A DNA stretch of 64,000 nucleotides from Barrientosiimonas humi (GCF_006716095.1 NZ_VFOK01000001.1:310001-374000); one strand, 5' to 3'. Shown: positions 24,065 through 33,700, counted from the first letter of the stretch. Program-made: numbers and translations. The notes: generated by a model not told the origin, from the letters alone.

Positions 24065-24643
24065 ATGAGCGCTGTGTCGCGCCGCGCCGTCGCGCGGGGA
24101 GCCGTCTGGAGCTTGCCGGTCGTGGCGGTGGGAGCAGCCGCTCCGGCCTTCGCCGCGTCGCGGCCGTGCCCGACGATCCCGCCGGGCTCGGACTGGAACA
24201 CCCGCATCACCGCCGGTCGGCCGTCCTCCATCGGTGGGGGCTACGGCTGGGGCGGCAGCACCTTCTCGGTATTCCGTGACGCGACCACCAGCGGCGGGTT
24301 CACGCTCACCTCGAGCACCACCATCTCCGGCCTGATCCCGGGCCAGACCTACACGATGGAGGTGGCGATCGGCTGGAACTACGGCAACAGCAGCGCCTCG
24401 AGCAGCACCGCGGCCGGCGCGCGCATCCGGGTCGACGGCACGGAGGTGTTCAGCGGCCAGACCCGCACGGCGGACCTCGGCGGCACCCCCGGGACGCGGA
24501 CGTACACCGTCACGTTCACCGCCCGCGGCGAGACCGCCAGCCTGGACCTGGAGATCTACGTCCTCGCGCGCACCTTCGGGCGCAGCGCGTCCGACGACGT
24601 CTACATCAACATGCCGACGTTCACGAACTGCATCCCGCGCTGA
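24065..24643 (+). CDS. secreted beta-rich protein with Tat-like signal
   Basis: The product has 192 residues. The N-terminus MSAVSRRAVARGAVWSLPVV runs to a cleavage site near AFAAS (about 31), in the RR-containing style seen in many actinobacterial surface proteins. The mature 160 residues are rich in Thr, Ser and Gly, with beta-type segments (FTLTSSTTISGLIPGQTYTM, YTVTFTARG) that suggest an Ig-like or jelly-roll fold. Two cysteines (CPTIPPG near the start, TNCIPR at the end) may form a disulfide. The region just upstream (23990-24050) is unusually AT-rich and probably holds its promoter. No named family recognised. Confidence 0.65.
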   Translation: MSAVSRRAVARGAVWSLPVVAVGAAAPAFAASRPCPTIPPGSDWNTRITAGRPSSIGGGYGWGGSTFSVFRDATTSGGFTLTSSTTISGLIPGQTYTMEVAIGWNYGNSSASSSTAAGARIRVDGTEVFSGQTRTADLGGTPGTRTYTVTFTARGETASLDLEIYVLARTFGRSASDDVYINMPTFTNCIPR

Positions 24644-24659
24644 GCCCGGCGGTGCCGAT

Positions 24660-24689
24660 TTGGTCCGCCGGTCGTCTCGGCCGTACGCT
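24660..24689 (+). promoter_or_regulatory. rplJ-rplL promoter
   Basis: TTGGTC (24660-24665), an 18-bp spacer and TACGCT (24684-24689). The -35 lies in GATTTGG, which recurs at the rpsL and rpsJ promoters. Transcription from here would give a leader of about 225 nt before rplJ. Confidence 0.65.
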
Positions 24690-24695
24690 GGGACC

Positions 24696-24919
24696 ACCAA
24701 TGACCGCCGGTCGTCGGCGCACCGAGAGGTGCGACGACCGAAGGTCCCGCCAGGTGCGGGCGACCAGCGCAGGTGAGCAAGGCCCGTGTGCCGGTGGCGA
24801 CACCGTGCACGCGAGCGGCACGCACCGCGTGCCCTGAGAGCCCCGCGCGCCTGCGCCGGGGCTCGTTCCATGTCCGGGCTCCTTCGTCCGACCGGCCTCG
24901 AGCCCGGAAGGAGGACCGC
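24696..24919 (+). ncRNA. rplJ leader (L10-leader-like cis-regulatory RNA)
   Basis: About 224 nt of structured, gene-free sequence separates the promoter from rplJ. It contains AGGTGAGCAAGGCCCG and several inverted repeats. It ends in a GAGCCCCG/CGGGGCTC hairpin. In many bacteria the L10(L12)4 complex binds this leader to repress rplJL. I infer the same here from position and structure; the L10-binding kink-turn was not verified. Confidence 0.5.
24838..24864 (+). terminator. attenuator-like hairpin in rplJ leader
   Basis: GAGCCCCG and CGGGGCTC (8 bp) enclose an 11-nt GC-rich loop and are followed by GTTCC. It lies 55 nt before the rplJ ATG and could be the termination arm of the leader. Confidence 0.5.
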
Positions 24920-25531
24920 ATGCCCAACGCTCAGAAGGACGCGGCGATCGCCGACCTCGCGGAGAAGTTCCGCACGTCGACGGCGGCCGTGCTCACCGAG
25001 TACCGCGGACTGTCGGTCGCCCAGCTGACCAAGCTGCGCACCGACCTGCGCGAGCACGCGACCTACTCCGTGGTGAAGAACACGCTCACCCAGCGGGCTG
25101 CGCAGGAGGCCGGCGTCACGGCTTTCGACGGCCAGCTGGAGGGCCCGACCGCGATCGCCTTCATCACCGGTGACCCGGTCGAGGCGGCCAAGGGCCTGCG
25201 CGACTTCGCCAAGGAGAACCCCCTTCTCGTCATCAAGAGCGGTGTGCTGGACGGCAACCCGCTCACCGGCGACGAGATCAACAAGCTCGCGAACCTCGAG
25301 TCGCGCGAGACCCTGCTCGCCAAGCTGGCCGGCGCCATGAACGCCCAGCTCAGCCAGGCGGTCTACCTGTTCGCCGCTCCGCTGTCGCAGACCGCTCGGG
25401 TCGTCGACGCGCTGCGCGCGAAGGTGGAGACCGAGGGTCCCGTCACCGACGAGCAGGCCCCCGCGAACGAGCCCGAGGCCGCTGCGGCCGAGGGCAGCAC
25501 CGACGTCGCCGAGGGTGGCGACGAGGGCTGA
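24920..25531 (+). CDS. rplJ: 50S ribosomal protein L10
   Basis: This 203-residue base of the L7/L12 stalk has [15 protein letters not shown] (about 32-46) and [11 protein letters not shown], followed by the C-terminal helical arm that binds L12 dimers. An acidic Ala/Glu tail of about 30 residues follows, typical of actinobacteria. The open frame begins upstream at 24773, but ATG 24920 has an AAGGAGG site 8 nt before it and gives the family start [10 protein letters not shown]. Confidence 0.97.
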   Translation: MPNAQKDAAIADLAEKFRTSTAAVLTEYRGLSVAQLTKLRTDLREHATYSVVKNTLTQRAAQEAGVTAFDGQLEGPTAIAFITGDPVEAAKGLRDFAKENPLLVIKSGVLDGNPLTGDEINKLANLESRETLLAKLAGAMNAQLSQAVYLFAAPLSQTARVVDALRAKVETEGPVTDEQAPANEPEAAAAEGSTDVAEGGDEG

Positions 25532-25622
25532 TCCGCACCCCGCGGACCACCCAGCCAGAACCCACGCCACTCACGGCACCGAGCGGCCCCGGCCGCCCGG
25601 ATCAGACAGAAAGGACGCCATC

Positions 25623-26012
25623 ATGGCGAAGCTCAGCAACGACGAGCTCCTTGAGGCCTTCAAGGAGATGACCCTGATCGAGCTCTCGGAGTTCGTGAAG
25701 CAGTTCGAGGACACCTTCAACGTCACCGCCGCGGCCCCGGTTGCCGTCGCGGGTGCCGCCCCCGCCGCTGGCGGCGGCGACGCCGGTGCTGCCGAGGAGC
25801 AGGACGAGTTCGACGTCATCCTCGCCGCTGCCGGTGACAAGAAGATCCAGGTCATCAAGGAGGTCCGCGCGCTGACCTCCCTCGGCCTGAAGGAGGCCAA
25901 GGACCTCGTGGACGGCGCCCCCAAGCCCGTCCTGGAGAAGGTCGACAAGGCTGCTGCCGAGAAGGCCAAGGAGCAGCTCGAGGGCGCCGGCGCCACCGTC
26001 GAGCTCAAGTGA
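25623..26012 (+). CDS. rplL: 50S ribosomal protein L7/L12
   Basis: This 129-residue stalk protein recruits translation factors. The N-terminal dimerisation domain ([20 protein letters not shown]) is followed by an Ala/Gly hinge (about 40-58). The C-terminal domain carries the factor-binding face [27 protein letters not shown] precedes ATG 25623. It is 91 bp after rplJ and is closed by the strongest terminator in the window. Confidence 0.97.
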   Translation: MAKLSNDELLEAFKEMTLIELSEFVKQFEDTFNVTAAAPVAVAGAAPAAGGGDAGAAEEQDEFDVILAAAGDKKIQVIKEVRALTSLGLKEAKDLVDGAPKPVLEKVDKAAAEKAKEQLEGAGATVELK

Positions 26013-26034
26013 GCCTGATCTCCTAGATCACGCC

Positions 26035-26074
26035 GAACGGCGCGTGACCCCCACGTCGGGGTCACGCGCCGTTC
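26035..26074. terminator. strong terminator after rplL (bidirectional)
   Basis: A perfect 17-bp stem (GAACGGCGCGTGACCCC and its complement) with a 6-nt loop. It lies between rplL and the convergent sigma gene ending at 26119, so it can serve both strands. Confidence 0.92.
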
Positions 26075-26118
26075 GCGTTCCTGCGGGCTCTCGTGAGGCG
26101 GCTCGCGGGACGGGCGGG

Positions 26119-26661
26119 TCAGGCCGTCGTGGGCGCGACGGGCGCGACCACGCCGTCCTCCTCCGGCTCCAGCTCGCCGCGCAGCGAGCGCAGCGCGCGA
26201 TGGGTGTTGCTGCGCACGGCGCCGGTCGACATCCGCAGGGCCTCGGCCGTCTCGGTCACCGACAGCTCCTCGAGGTATCTCAGCACCACGACCGCCCGCT
26301 GCCGCGGCGGCAGCCGGGTCACGAGCCGCACCAGGTGGTCGCGCGTCCACGCGGCGTCGAGGTCGACGACCACGGCCTCCTCGTGGTCGCGCACCGCGGC
26401 GTCCGACACGACCTCCCGGCTGGCCGCGCGCCGACGGCCGGTCAGGAACTGGTTGACCATCATGGTGCGCAGGTAGGCCCCGACCGACCGGCTCGCGACG
26501 ACCCGCTCCCACCGGTGGATGGCCTGCGCGAAGGTCTCCTGCAGCAGGTCCTCGGCGTCCTGGCGGTGGCCGGTGAGCGACCAGGCGAGCGCGCTCAGCC
26601 GCCCGCCGTACGTCCTCAGCAGCTCCTCGAGGTCACGGTCCGTCGGCGTCGCGCGGCTCAT
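26119..26661 (-). CDS. SigE-family ECF RNA polymerase sigma factor (module 1)
   Basis: The product has 180 residues with only sigma regions 2 and 4. Region 2 shows LAWSLTGHRQDAEDLLQETF and YLRTMMVNQFLTGRR. Region 4 shows RLPPRQRAVVVLRYLEELS then VTETAEALRMSTGAVRSNTH, with the DNA-recognition helix. It belongs to the actinobacterial SigE-type ECF class. Its ATG overlaps the stop of the membrane protein by 4 bp (ATGA). The sensor-like partner is therefore upstream, the reverse of the usual sigma then anti-sigma order. A second copy lies 2 kb away. Confidence 0.9.
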   Translation of the reverse strand: MSRATPTDRDLEELLRTYGGRLSALAWSLTGHRQDAEDLLQETFAQAIHRWERVVASRSVGAYLRTMMVNQFLTGRRRAASREVVSDAAVRDHEEAVVVDLDAAWTRDHLVRLVTRLPPRQRAVVVLRYLEELSVTETAEALRMSTGAVRSNTHRALRSLRGELEPEEDGVVAPVAPTTA

Positions 26662-28271
26662 GACGCGCCGCCGACCTTGCCGGCCGTCACGCTGCTCAGC
26701 CGGGTCGCGACGTCCCGCGCCGTGGCCGCCGCGGCGGGGTCGGGCGCCAGCGGCTCGTCGTAGCTGGCCCGCGGGTCGTCCCAGGCGATCTCGGCCGCGG
26801 TGCTGACGACGTACGTCCCGACCCGGACGACGGCGGTGGCCGCCGAGCGGTGCCGTCGCGGGTCCTCGCGCGCGACGTAGAGGAAGTGGGTCGCCGGGTC
26901 GGTGCCCGCCCAGCTCGCGCGAGGCATCTCGGCGCTGCCGGGCGTGGCCGCGCCGGGCTGCGCCCCGCTCTGCGGCGCGGAGATCTGCCCGGTGTAGGCC
27001 AGGATCGCCCGCTGCGCCTGCTGCTCGCTCGGGAAGACGTTGACGACGACGTACGCCCCGTCCAGCTCGCCGGCGCGCTCGCGGGTGACCAGCCGGAACG
27101 TGGTGGCCGTCGGCACCCCGTCGCCGGTGAGCGGGCACGTCTCCAGCGTGCCGACGGCGACCCCGCCGGTCATGCACACGCCCTGCGCGAGGTTGCCCCC
27201 GCGGAACCCGGCCCGGGGCGGCGCGCCCGTCGACCAGCCCTGCGGGAGCTCGGAGGCGACGGGGAGCAGCTCGGGAGAGATGACCTCGCGGCCGACCGGC
27301 ACCGGCTCGGCCGACGGGTCCTTCATCGTGGTCTCGTCGCTGCCGGGCACCGCGCGGCCCTGGGTGGGCGGGAAGCCCGAGCGGCGCTGCAGGTCGGCGG
27401 TCGCGAGGGCCGCGCGGGTGGCGATCCGTTCGGCGAGCGGCTGGTTCTCGGCATAGCCGGCGGCGGTCACGAGCACGTCGCCGACGCGCACCACCGCGAG
27501 GGCCGCACCCGGGCCGATGCCCTGCGCCTGCGGGTCGGTGTCGTTGCCCTGACGGGGGCCGGCCGGCGGGTTCAGCTCGTGCGGCTGCAGCCGCCACAGC
27601 TGGTGCGTCGCCGCGTCCTGCCCGGCCCACGGCCGGGACTCCGGGGTCTGCGGCCAGCGGCAGTAGCCGGTGTTGTCGCGCAGCTGCTGCAGGGCGGCGG
27701 CGCCCTTGCCGGTGGTGAACCCGAGCACCATCGCGCGCAGCTGGCGCGGGCTGCTGGTCGACTCGGTGAACGACATCGCGATCGGCTGCAGCGCCTGCTG
27801 GGCGCCCGGTGCCTGGCAGTTCATGCCCATCGCCGGCACGTCGCCGCTGGCCTGGGTGCCCGTCGCGCTCAGCCGCACGCCGTCGTAGTCGCCCGGCGCG
27901 AACTCCTCGGGGAAGACGTACCGCTGCTGCTGCAGGAGCCGCTGTCGGTATCCCTCGATCGCGGCCCGGTCGCCCTGGCTGACCGGGTCGTTCGGGATCG
28001 ACGGCGCCGTCGCGACCCCGGTCACCTGCGAGTCCAGGCGCAACGGGGCGCCGCCGCCCGCGAGCAGCACGCTCGCGGCGAGCGCCGCGGCGGCTGCACC
28101 CACCCCGGCCGTGCTCCAGGCGCGACGACGGCGCTGCAGCCGGCCGGCCCGGCGCCGGGCGCCGGCGATGACGGCCGACGCGGGCGGCTGCGACGGCTCG
28201 AGCCGGTCGTACGCCTGCAGCAGCGCCCGTTCGAGGTCGTCCTGCGGTGCCTGCTGGCTCACTCTGGTCAT
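26658..28271 (-). CDS. single-pass membrane sensor-like protein, putative anti-sigma partner (module 1)
   Basis: The product has 537 residues. A charged cytoplasmic part (about 1-60, with an RRRAGRLQRRRRAW stop-transfer-like segment) is followed by one membrane helix (about 63-82). A large outside domain follows. It is internally duplicated: WAGQDAATHQLW with AVVRVGDVLVTAAG, and WAGTDPATHFLY with AVVRVGTYVVSTAA. Conserved cysteines (NCQ and GYCRW; VCM and TCP) could form two disulfides. I see no zinc anti-sigma motif. Translational coupling to the sigma gene suggests it senses an envelope signal and restrains the sigma factor (inference). ATG 28271 has GGGAGG 5 nt upstream. Confidence 0.7.
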   Translation of the reverse strand: MTRVSQQAPQDDLERALLQAYDRLEPSQPPASAVIAGARRRAGRLQRRRRAWSTAGVGAAAAALAASVLLAGGGAPLRLDSQVTGVATAPSIPNDPVSQGDRAAIEGYRQRLLQQQRYVFPEEFAPGDYDGVRLSATGTQASGDVPAMGMNCQAPGAQQALQPIAMSFTESTSSPRQLRAMVLGFTTGKGAAALQQLRDNTGYCRWPQTPESRPWAGQDAATHQLWRLQPHELNPPAGPRQGNDTDPQAQGIGPGAALAVVRVGDVLVTAAGYAENQPLAERIATRAALATADLQRRSGFPPTQGRAVPGSDETTMKDPSAEPVPVGREVISPELLPVASELPQGWSTGAPPRAGFRGGNLAQGVCMTGGVAVGTLETCPLTGDGVPTATTFRLVTRERAGELDGAYVVVNVFPSEQQAQRAILAYTGQISAPQSGAQPGAATPGSAEMPRASWAGTDPATHFLYVAREDPRRHRSAATAVVRVGTYVVSTAAEIAWDDPRASYDEPLAPDPAAAATARDVATRLSSVTAGKVGGAS

Positions 28272-28313
28272 GGTGCCCTCCCGGGGTCGTGGTGACCTGC
28301 CCTTCGTAGGAGG

Positions 28314-28341
28314 AGACGAGGTGAACCCGCCGGGCGTCACG
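28314..28341 (-). promoter_or_regulatory. ECF-type promoter, module 1
   Basis: On the minus strand, CGTGAC (28341-28336), 17 bp, then CGTCT (28318-28314), about 43 bp before the ATG. The same elements with 18-bp spacing precede module 2. This fits autoregulation by the linked sigma factors. Confidence 0.6.
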
Positions 28342-28364
28342 CCAGAGGTGCCGCCGGGGCCCGC

Positions 28365-28898
28365 TCAGCCGCCTGCGGCGAGCCGGTCGTCCGGCGAGCG
28401 CTCCTGCTCGGCGAGGCCGCGCAGGGTCTCGTACGCCCGGTGCGTCGTCGAGCGCACCGCGCCGGGCGACATCGACAGGGCCTGGGCGATCTGCTCGGTG
28501 GAGAAGTCCTCGAGGTAGCGCAGCACCAGCACGGCGCGCTGCCGCTCGGGCAACCGGGCCACCCGGTGCAGCAGGCCCTGCTCCTGCTCGGTGCCCTCGA
28601 GCGCGGTCACGGGCGACACGCGCGCGGCGACGACCGCGTCCGACACCACCTCGCGCGCGCTCGCCCGGCGCCGACCGGACAGGAAGAGGTTGGCCATCAT
28701 GCTGCTGACGTAGGCCCCCTGGTGGCGGCTGCTGCGCACCCTCGACCACTTGCGCACGACCTGCACCAAGGTCTCTTGCACGAGGTCCTCGGCGTCCTGG
28801 CGGTGGCCGGTGAGCGACCAGGCCAGCGCGTTGAGCCGCGGACCGACCACGGCGACGAACGCGCGCAGCTCCTCCTCGCCGGGGCCGGCGCCGATCAC
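28365..28898 (-). CDS. SigE-family ECF RNA polymerase sigma factor (module 2)
   Basis: This 177-residue paralog of the module 1 sigma factor has region 2 LAWSLTGHRQDAEDLVQETL, and region 4 RLPERQRAVLVLRYLEDFS then TEQIAQALSMSPGAVRSTTH. The identical LAWSLTGHRQDAEDL block marks a duplication. Region-4 recognition helices differ (MSTGAVRSNTH against MSPGAVRSTTH) but only slightly, so promoter overlap between the two is expected. The start is GTG 28898, overlapping the membrane gene stop by 4 bp (GTGA). Confidence 0.9.
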   Translation of the reverse strand: MIGAGPGEEELRAFVAVVGPRLNALAWSLTGHRQDAEDLVQETLVQVVRKWSRVRSSRHQGAYVSSMMANLFLSGRRRASAREVVSDAVVAARVSPVTALEGTEQEQGLLHRVARLPERQRAVLVLRYLEDFSTEQIAQALSMSPGAVRSTTHRAYETLRGLAEQERSPDDRLAAGG

Positions 28899-30364
28899 GA
28901 CTGCCGCCCGTGGTTGGCCGCCGTGGTCTCGGCGACCTGCCGGGCCAGCGCCGGCGCGCTCTGCGAGCTGTCCGTCACCTGCACGTGCACGCTGATGAGG
29001 AACCGCCCGTCCCGGATCAGGGCGATGGCCTGCTCGATCCTGCCGGCCCGCCGGGGCTCGCTGGCCGCGAACAGCGAGCTGGTGGCGGAGTCGGCGCCCG
29101 GCCACGGCCGACGCTCGGCGCCCGGGATGCGCGGCAGGTCGGCGCCGTCCGGGCCGGTGTAGGCCGAGGCGGCCCGCGCGGCGTCCTGCTCGCTGGGGAA
29201 CGCGTTGATGACCACCGACCCGTACCCAGCACTGCCGGTCGCCCGGTCCAGCAGCGCGAGCCGGCTCGTCGTCGGCACCCCCGGCCCGTCGGCGGGGCAG
29301 CTCACCGTCTCGCGGGTCCCGACCTCGCACGGCGATCCGGCCGGCGCCCCACCGGGGAAGGCCGTGGAGGTCGTCGGGTAGCGCCACCCGGCTGGCAGCT
29401 GCTCCGCCCGCGGCATGCTGGCCTCGGGGACAGCGGCAGCACCGGGCGCAGGGGTGGTGCCCGGTGCAGGTCTCCCTCGCGTGGGGCCGAAGCCGGAGCG
29501 TCGCTGCGCCTCCGCCGTGGCCCGCGCCGCGCCGGTCGCCATGGCCTCTGCCTCGGACTGCGTCGGGGCATAACCGGCGGCCATCACGAGCACGTCGCCC
29601 ACCCGGACCGCCGCGAGCGCGGCGCCCGGTCCGATCCCCGGGCCGCTGCCGTAGGGTCCGCCGAGCCGGTGCGGCCCCAGCCGCCACAACCGATGGGTCG
29701 CCGAATCTGCTCCGGCCCAGACGACGGGAATGCGCACACCCGACCAGCGGCAGCGTCCGGTGTTGTCGATCAGCTGCCGGAACGCCTCGGCGCCCGTCCC
29801 GGTGGCGTAGCCGCTCAGCGACGCGCGCAGCTCGCGAGGCCCCGTGCGGACCTGCTGCACGCTGGCGGCGACCGGGCCGGCAGCCGAGCCGTCCTGGCAG
29901 TCCAGCCCCCACGCGGGGACCTCCCCGAGTCCCTGCTTCCCGCGGGCGGCCAGGGTGAGGCGGCCGAAGCGACCGGGCGCGAACTCGGTGTCGAAGGCGT
30001 ACTCCTGCAGGCCTTGGATGCGCGTGCGTTCGGTGGTCGAGAGCCCGGTCGCCGCCGCGGTCGGGGACGCGGGCGCGGTGGCCGGGCGGCTCGCCGGGAC
30101 CACGGCCGGCTCGCCGGGAGTGCCGGCGGTGACGACCAGCGCGGCGGCCGCAGCGGCTGCCACGAGACCGGCTGCGCCGCCGGTGGCCCACCGGGTCCGG
30201 CGCCGACGGCGGGCCACCTCGGCGAGGGCGCCGTCGATCCACCGCTCGGCCGGCGGCAGGGGAGAGCGGACGCGGTCGTACGCCTGCTGCAGCTGCTGCG
30301 CCAGCGCGTCGTCCGGGCGGTCGAGGTCGCCGGTCCCGCGCGGGGGACTGCTCATGGCGTTCAT
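28895..30364 (-). CDS. single-pass membrane sensor-like protein, putative anti-sigma partner (module 2)
   Basis: This 489-residue paralog of the module 1 protein has an N-terminal cytoplasmic part ending ARRRRRTRW, one membrane helix (about 60-80), a Pro/Ala/Thr linker, and the same duplicated outside domain. Here the units read WAGADSATHRLW with AAVRVGDVLVMAAG, and WPGADSATSSLF with ALIRDGRFLISVHV. Conserved Cys positions (DCQ, GRCRW, PCEVG, SCPAD) match the paralog. ATG 30364 is preferred over ATG 30355 because AGGAGG lies 6 nt upstream. The role is as proposed for module 1. Confidence 0.7.
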   Translation of the reverse strand: MNAMSSPPRGTGDLDRPDDALAQQLQQAYDRVRSPLPPAERWIDGALAEVARRRRRTRWATGGAAGLVAAAAAAALVVTAGTPGEPAVVPASRPATAPASPTAAATGLSTTERTRIQGLQEYAFDTEFAPGRFGRLTLAARGKQGLGEVPAWGLDCQDGSAAGPVAASVQQVRTGPRELRASLSGYATGTGAEAFRQLIDNTGRCRWSGVRIPVVWAGADSATHRLWRLGPHRLGGPYGSGPGIGPGAALAAVRVGDVLVMAAGYAPTQSEAEAMATGAARATAEAQRRSGFGPTRGRPAPGTTPAPGAAAVPEASMPRAEQLPAGWRYPTTSTAFPGGAPAGSPCEVGTRETVSCPADGPGVPTTSRLALLDRATGSAGYGSVVINAFPSEQDAARAASAYTGPDGADLPRIPGAERRPWPGADSATSSLFAASEPRRAGRIEQAIALIRDGRFLISVHVQVTDSSQSAPALARQVAETTAANHGRQS

Positions 30365-30403
30365 CGTGGCCCTCCTGAGGGTGGTCCGTCGGGTTCTCCC
30401 TCC

Positions 30404-30457
30404 AGACGCGGTGGGCCGGCGCGGATGTCACGGCGCGTCCGCGGATGTCACGACACG
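30404..30457 (-). promoter_or_regulatory. ECF-type promoter with 20-bp direct repeat, module 2
   Basis: On the minus strand, CGTGAC (30432-30427), 18 bp, then CGTCT (30408-30404). The -35 region is part of GCGGATGTCACG, repeated exactly 20 bp further upstream (30421 and 30441 on the plus strand). The second copy could be another -35 or a regulator site two helical turns away. Confidence 0.55.
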
Positions 30458-30596
30458 CCGCGCGCCTCTTGACCGGTGACCCCGCGGCGGGCCACCATCG
30501 TCGGCAACAACGCGGATCGTCAGGCCGCCCGAGACCAGCACAGGGCCGGGCTGGAGGCGGTTCGCGACAGACGGCACGGGGCCTGCGGAGGCCCAC

Positions 30597-30625
30597 TAGA
30601 CATGCTGCCCTCCCTTCGGTATGCT
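30597..30625 (+). promoter_or_regulatory. rpoB promoter
   Basis: TAGACA (30597-30602), a 17-bp spacer and TATGCT (30620-30625) are close to the housekeeping consensus. The leader to rpoB is about 150 nt. The rest of the 417-bp gap (30365-30781) holds only this promoter and the module 2 promoter; I see no gene in it. Confidence 0.75.
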
Positions 30626-30781
30626 GTCGCTTTGCGCTGCCCTGTGCTCACCCTCTCTCGCCATCACTGACGATGTTCGGCGCTCTTCGTGCTGCGTCCG
30701 TTGAGAACCACGTCGATGGCTGGTCCGGGAAGCCGGGCGGTGCTGCCCGCCGCTCAGTAAGGCTCTGGAAGGACCCCTTCG

Positions 30782-33700
30782 TTGGCTGCCTCGCGTACTG
30801 CGACTCAGACTCTGTCCTCGGCAAAGACGGCTTCTGGTCGTCTGTCCTTCGCGAAGATTCGCGAACCCCTCGAGATCCCTGACCTGCTCGCCCTCCAGAC
30901 GGAGAGCTTCGACTGGCTGCTCGGCAACGAGCGCTGGCAGGAGCGCGTCGCCGCCGCCAACTCCGGTGGCAAGGTCACGGTTCCCGAGCGTTCCGGTCTG
31001 GAGGAGATCTTCGAGGAGATCTCCCCGATCGAGGACTTCTCCGGCTCGATGTCCCTCTCGTTCCGCGACCACCGGTTCGAGGACATCAAGTACTCCATCG
31101 AGGAGTGCAAGGAGAAGGACATGACCTACTCCGCTCCGCTGTTCGTCACGGCGGAGTTCATGAACAACAACACCGGTGAGATCAAGAGCCAGACGGTCTT
31201 CATGGGCGACTTCCCGCTCATGACCGACCGCGGCACCTTCGTGATCAACGGCACCGAGCGCGTCGTCGTCTCGCAGCTGGTCCGCAGCCCCGGGGTCTAC
31301 TTCGAGCGGTCGGTCGACAAGACCTCCGACAAGGACGTCTACACCGCCAAGGTCATCCCGAGCCGCGGCGCGTGGCTGGAGTTCGAGATCGACAAGCGCG
31401 ACATCGTCGGCGTGCGCGTCGACCGCAAGCGCAAGCAGTCGGTCACCGTGCTGCTGAAGGCCCTGGGCTGGACCGAGGCGCAGATCCTGGAGGAGTTCGG
31501 CGACTTCGAGTCGATGCGCCAGACCCTCGAGAAGGACCACACCGCCGGCCAGGACGAGGCCCTGCTCGACATCTACCGCAAGCTGCGCCCGGGCGAGCCG
31601 CCGACCAAGGAGGCCGCCCAGACGCTGCTGGACAACCTCTACTTCAACGGCAAGCGGTACGACCTGGCCAAGGTCGGTCGCTACAAGATCAACAAGAAGC
31701 TCGGCCTCGAGGAGCCGCTGTCGGAGTCGACGCTGTCGGTCGACGACATCGTCGCCACGATCCGCTACCTCGTCGAGCTGCACGCCGGCAACGAGACGAT
31801 GCCGGGCCGTCGTGACGGCGAGGACGTCGAGGTGCGCGTCGAGGTCGACGACATCGACCACTTCGGCAACCGTCGCCTGCGCAGCGTCGGCGAGCTCATC
31901 CAGAACCAGGTCCGCACGGGCCTGTCGCGGATGGAGCGCGTCGTGCGCGAGCGGATGACCACCCAGGACGTCGAGGCCATCACGCCGCAGACCCTGATCA
32001 ACATCCGGCCGGTCGTCGCCTCCATCAAGGAGTTCTTCGGCACCAGCCAGCTGTCGCAGTTCATGGACCAGAACAACCCCCTCGCGGGGCTGACGCACAA
32101 GCGTCGCCTCAACGCGCTGGGCCCGGGTGGTCTGTCCCGTGACCGCGCCGGCATGGAGGTCCGTGACGTCCACCCGAGCCACTACGGCCGCATGTGCCCG
32201 ATCGAGACCCCCGAGGGTCCCAACATCGGTCTGATCGGCTCGCTGGCGTCGTACGGCCGGATCAACCCGTTCGGGTTCGTCGAGACTCCCTACCGCAAGG
32301 TCGTCAAGGGCAAGGTGACCGACGAGGTCGTCTACCTGTCCGCCGACGAGGAGGACGAGCACGTCATCGCCCAGGCGAACGCGCCGCTCACCGACGACCA
32401 GCACTTCGCCGAGGAGCGGGTCCTGGTCCGCACCAAGGGCGGCGAGGCGACCGACGTCCCCGCCGACGAGGTCGACTACATGGACGTCTCCGCGCGCCAG
32501 ATGGTGTCGGCGGCGACCGCGCTGATCCCGTTCCTGGAGCACGACGACGCCAGCCGCGCGCTCATGGGCGCCAACATGCAGCGTCAGGCCGTGCCGCTGG
32601 TGCGCTCGGCCTCGCCGCTGGTCGGCACCGGCATCGAGTACCGCGCGGCGCTGGACTCCGGTGACGTCGTGCGGGCCGACAAGGCCGGCGTCGTCGAGGA
32701 GATCTCGGCCGACCTGGTGACGGTGGCTGCCGACGACGGCACCCGCCAGACCTACCGCATCGCCAAGTTCACCCGCTCCAACCAGGGCACCTGCTACAAC
32801 CAGCGGGTCGTGGTGAACGAGGGCGACCGCCTCGAGGTGGGCGCCGTCATCGCCGACGGTCCCGCGACCGACGGTGGCGAGATGGCGCTCGGGCAGAACC
32901 TGCTCGTGGCGTTCATGCCGTGGGAGGGCCACAACTACGAGGACGCGATCATCCTGTCGCAGCGCCTCGTGCAGGACGACGTGCTGTCCTCGATCCACAT
33001 CGAGGAGCACGAGATCGACGCCCGCGACACCAAGCTGGGCCCTGAGGAGATCACCCGGGACATCCCGAACGTCTCCGAGGAGGTCCTGGCCGACCTCGAC
33101 GAGCGCGGCATCATCCGCATCGGCGCGGAGGTGCGCGACGGCGACCTGCTGGTCGGCAAGGTCACGCCCAAGGGCGAGACCGAGCTGACCCCGGAGGAGC
33201 GCCTGCTGCGCGCCATCTTCGGCGAGAAGGCCCGCGAGGTGCGCGACACCTCGATGAAGGTGCCGCACGGCGAGACCGGCACGGTCATCGGCGTCAAGGT
33301 GTTCGACCGCGAGGACGACGACGAGCTGCCGCCCGGCGTCAACCAGCTGGTGCGTGTCTACGTCGCCAACAAGCGCAAGATCACCGACGGCGACAAGCTC
33401 GCCGGCCGCCACGGCAACAAGGGCGTCATCGCCAAGATCCTGCCCGTGGAGGACATGCCGTTCCTCGAGGACGGCACGCCGGTCGACATCGTGCTGAACC
33501 CGCTCGGTGTTCCCTCCCGCATGAACCCCGGCCAGGTGCTCGAGCTGCACATGGGCTGGGCGGCCTCGCGCGGCTGGGACATCGAGGGCACCCCCGACTG
33601 GGCCGCGCGCATCCCGCAGGACGCGCGCACGGCCGAGCCGAACACCCGCATCGCGAGCCCCGTCTTCGACGGCGCCCGCGAGGAGGAGATCCGCGGTCTG

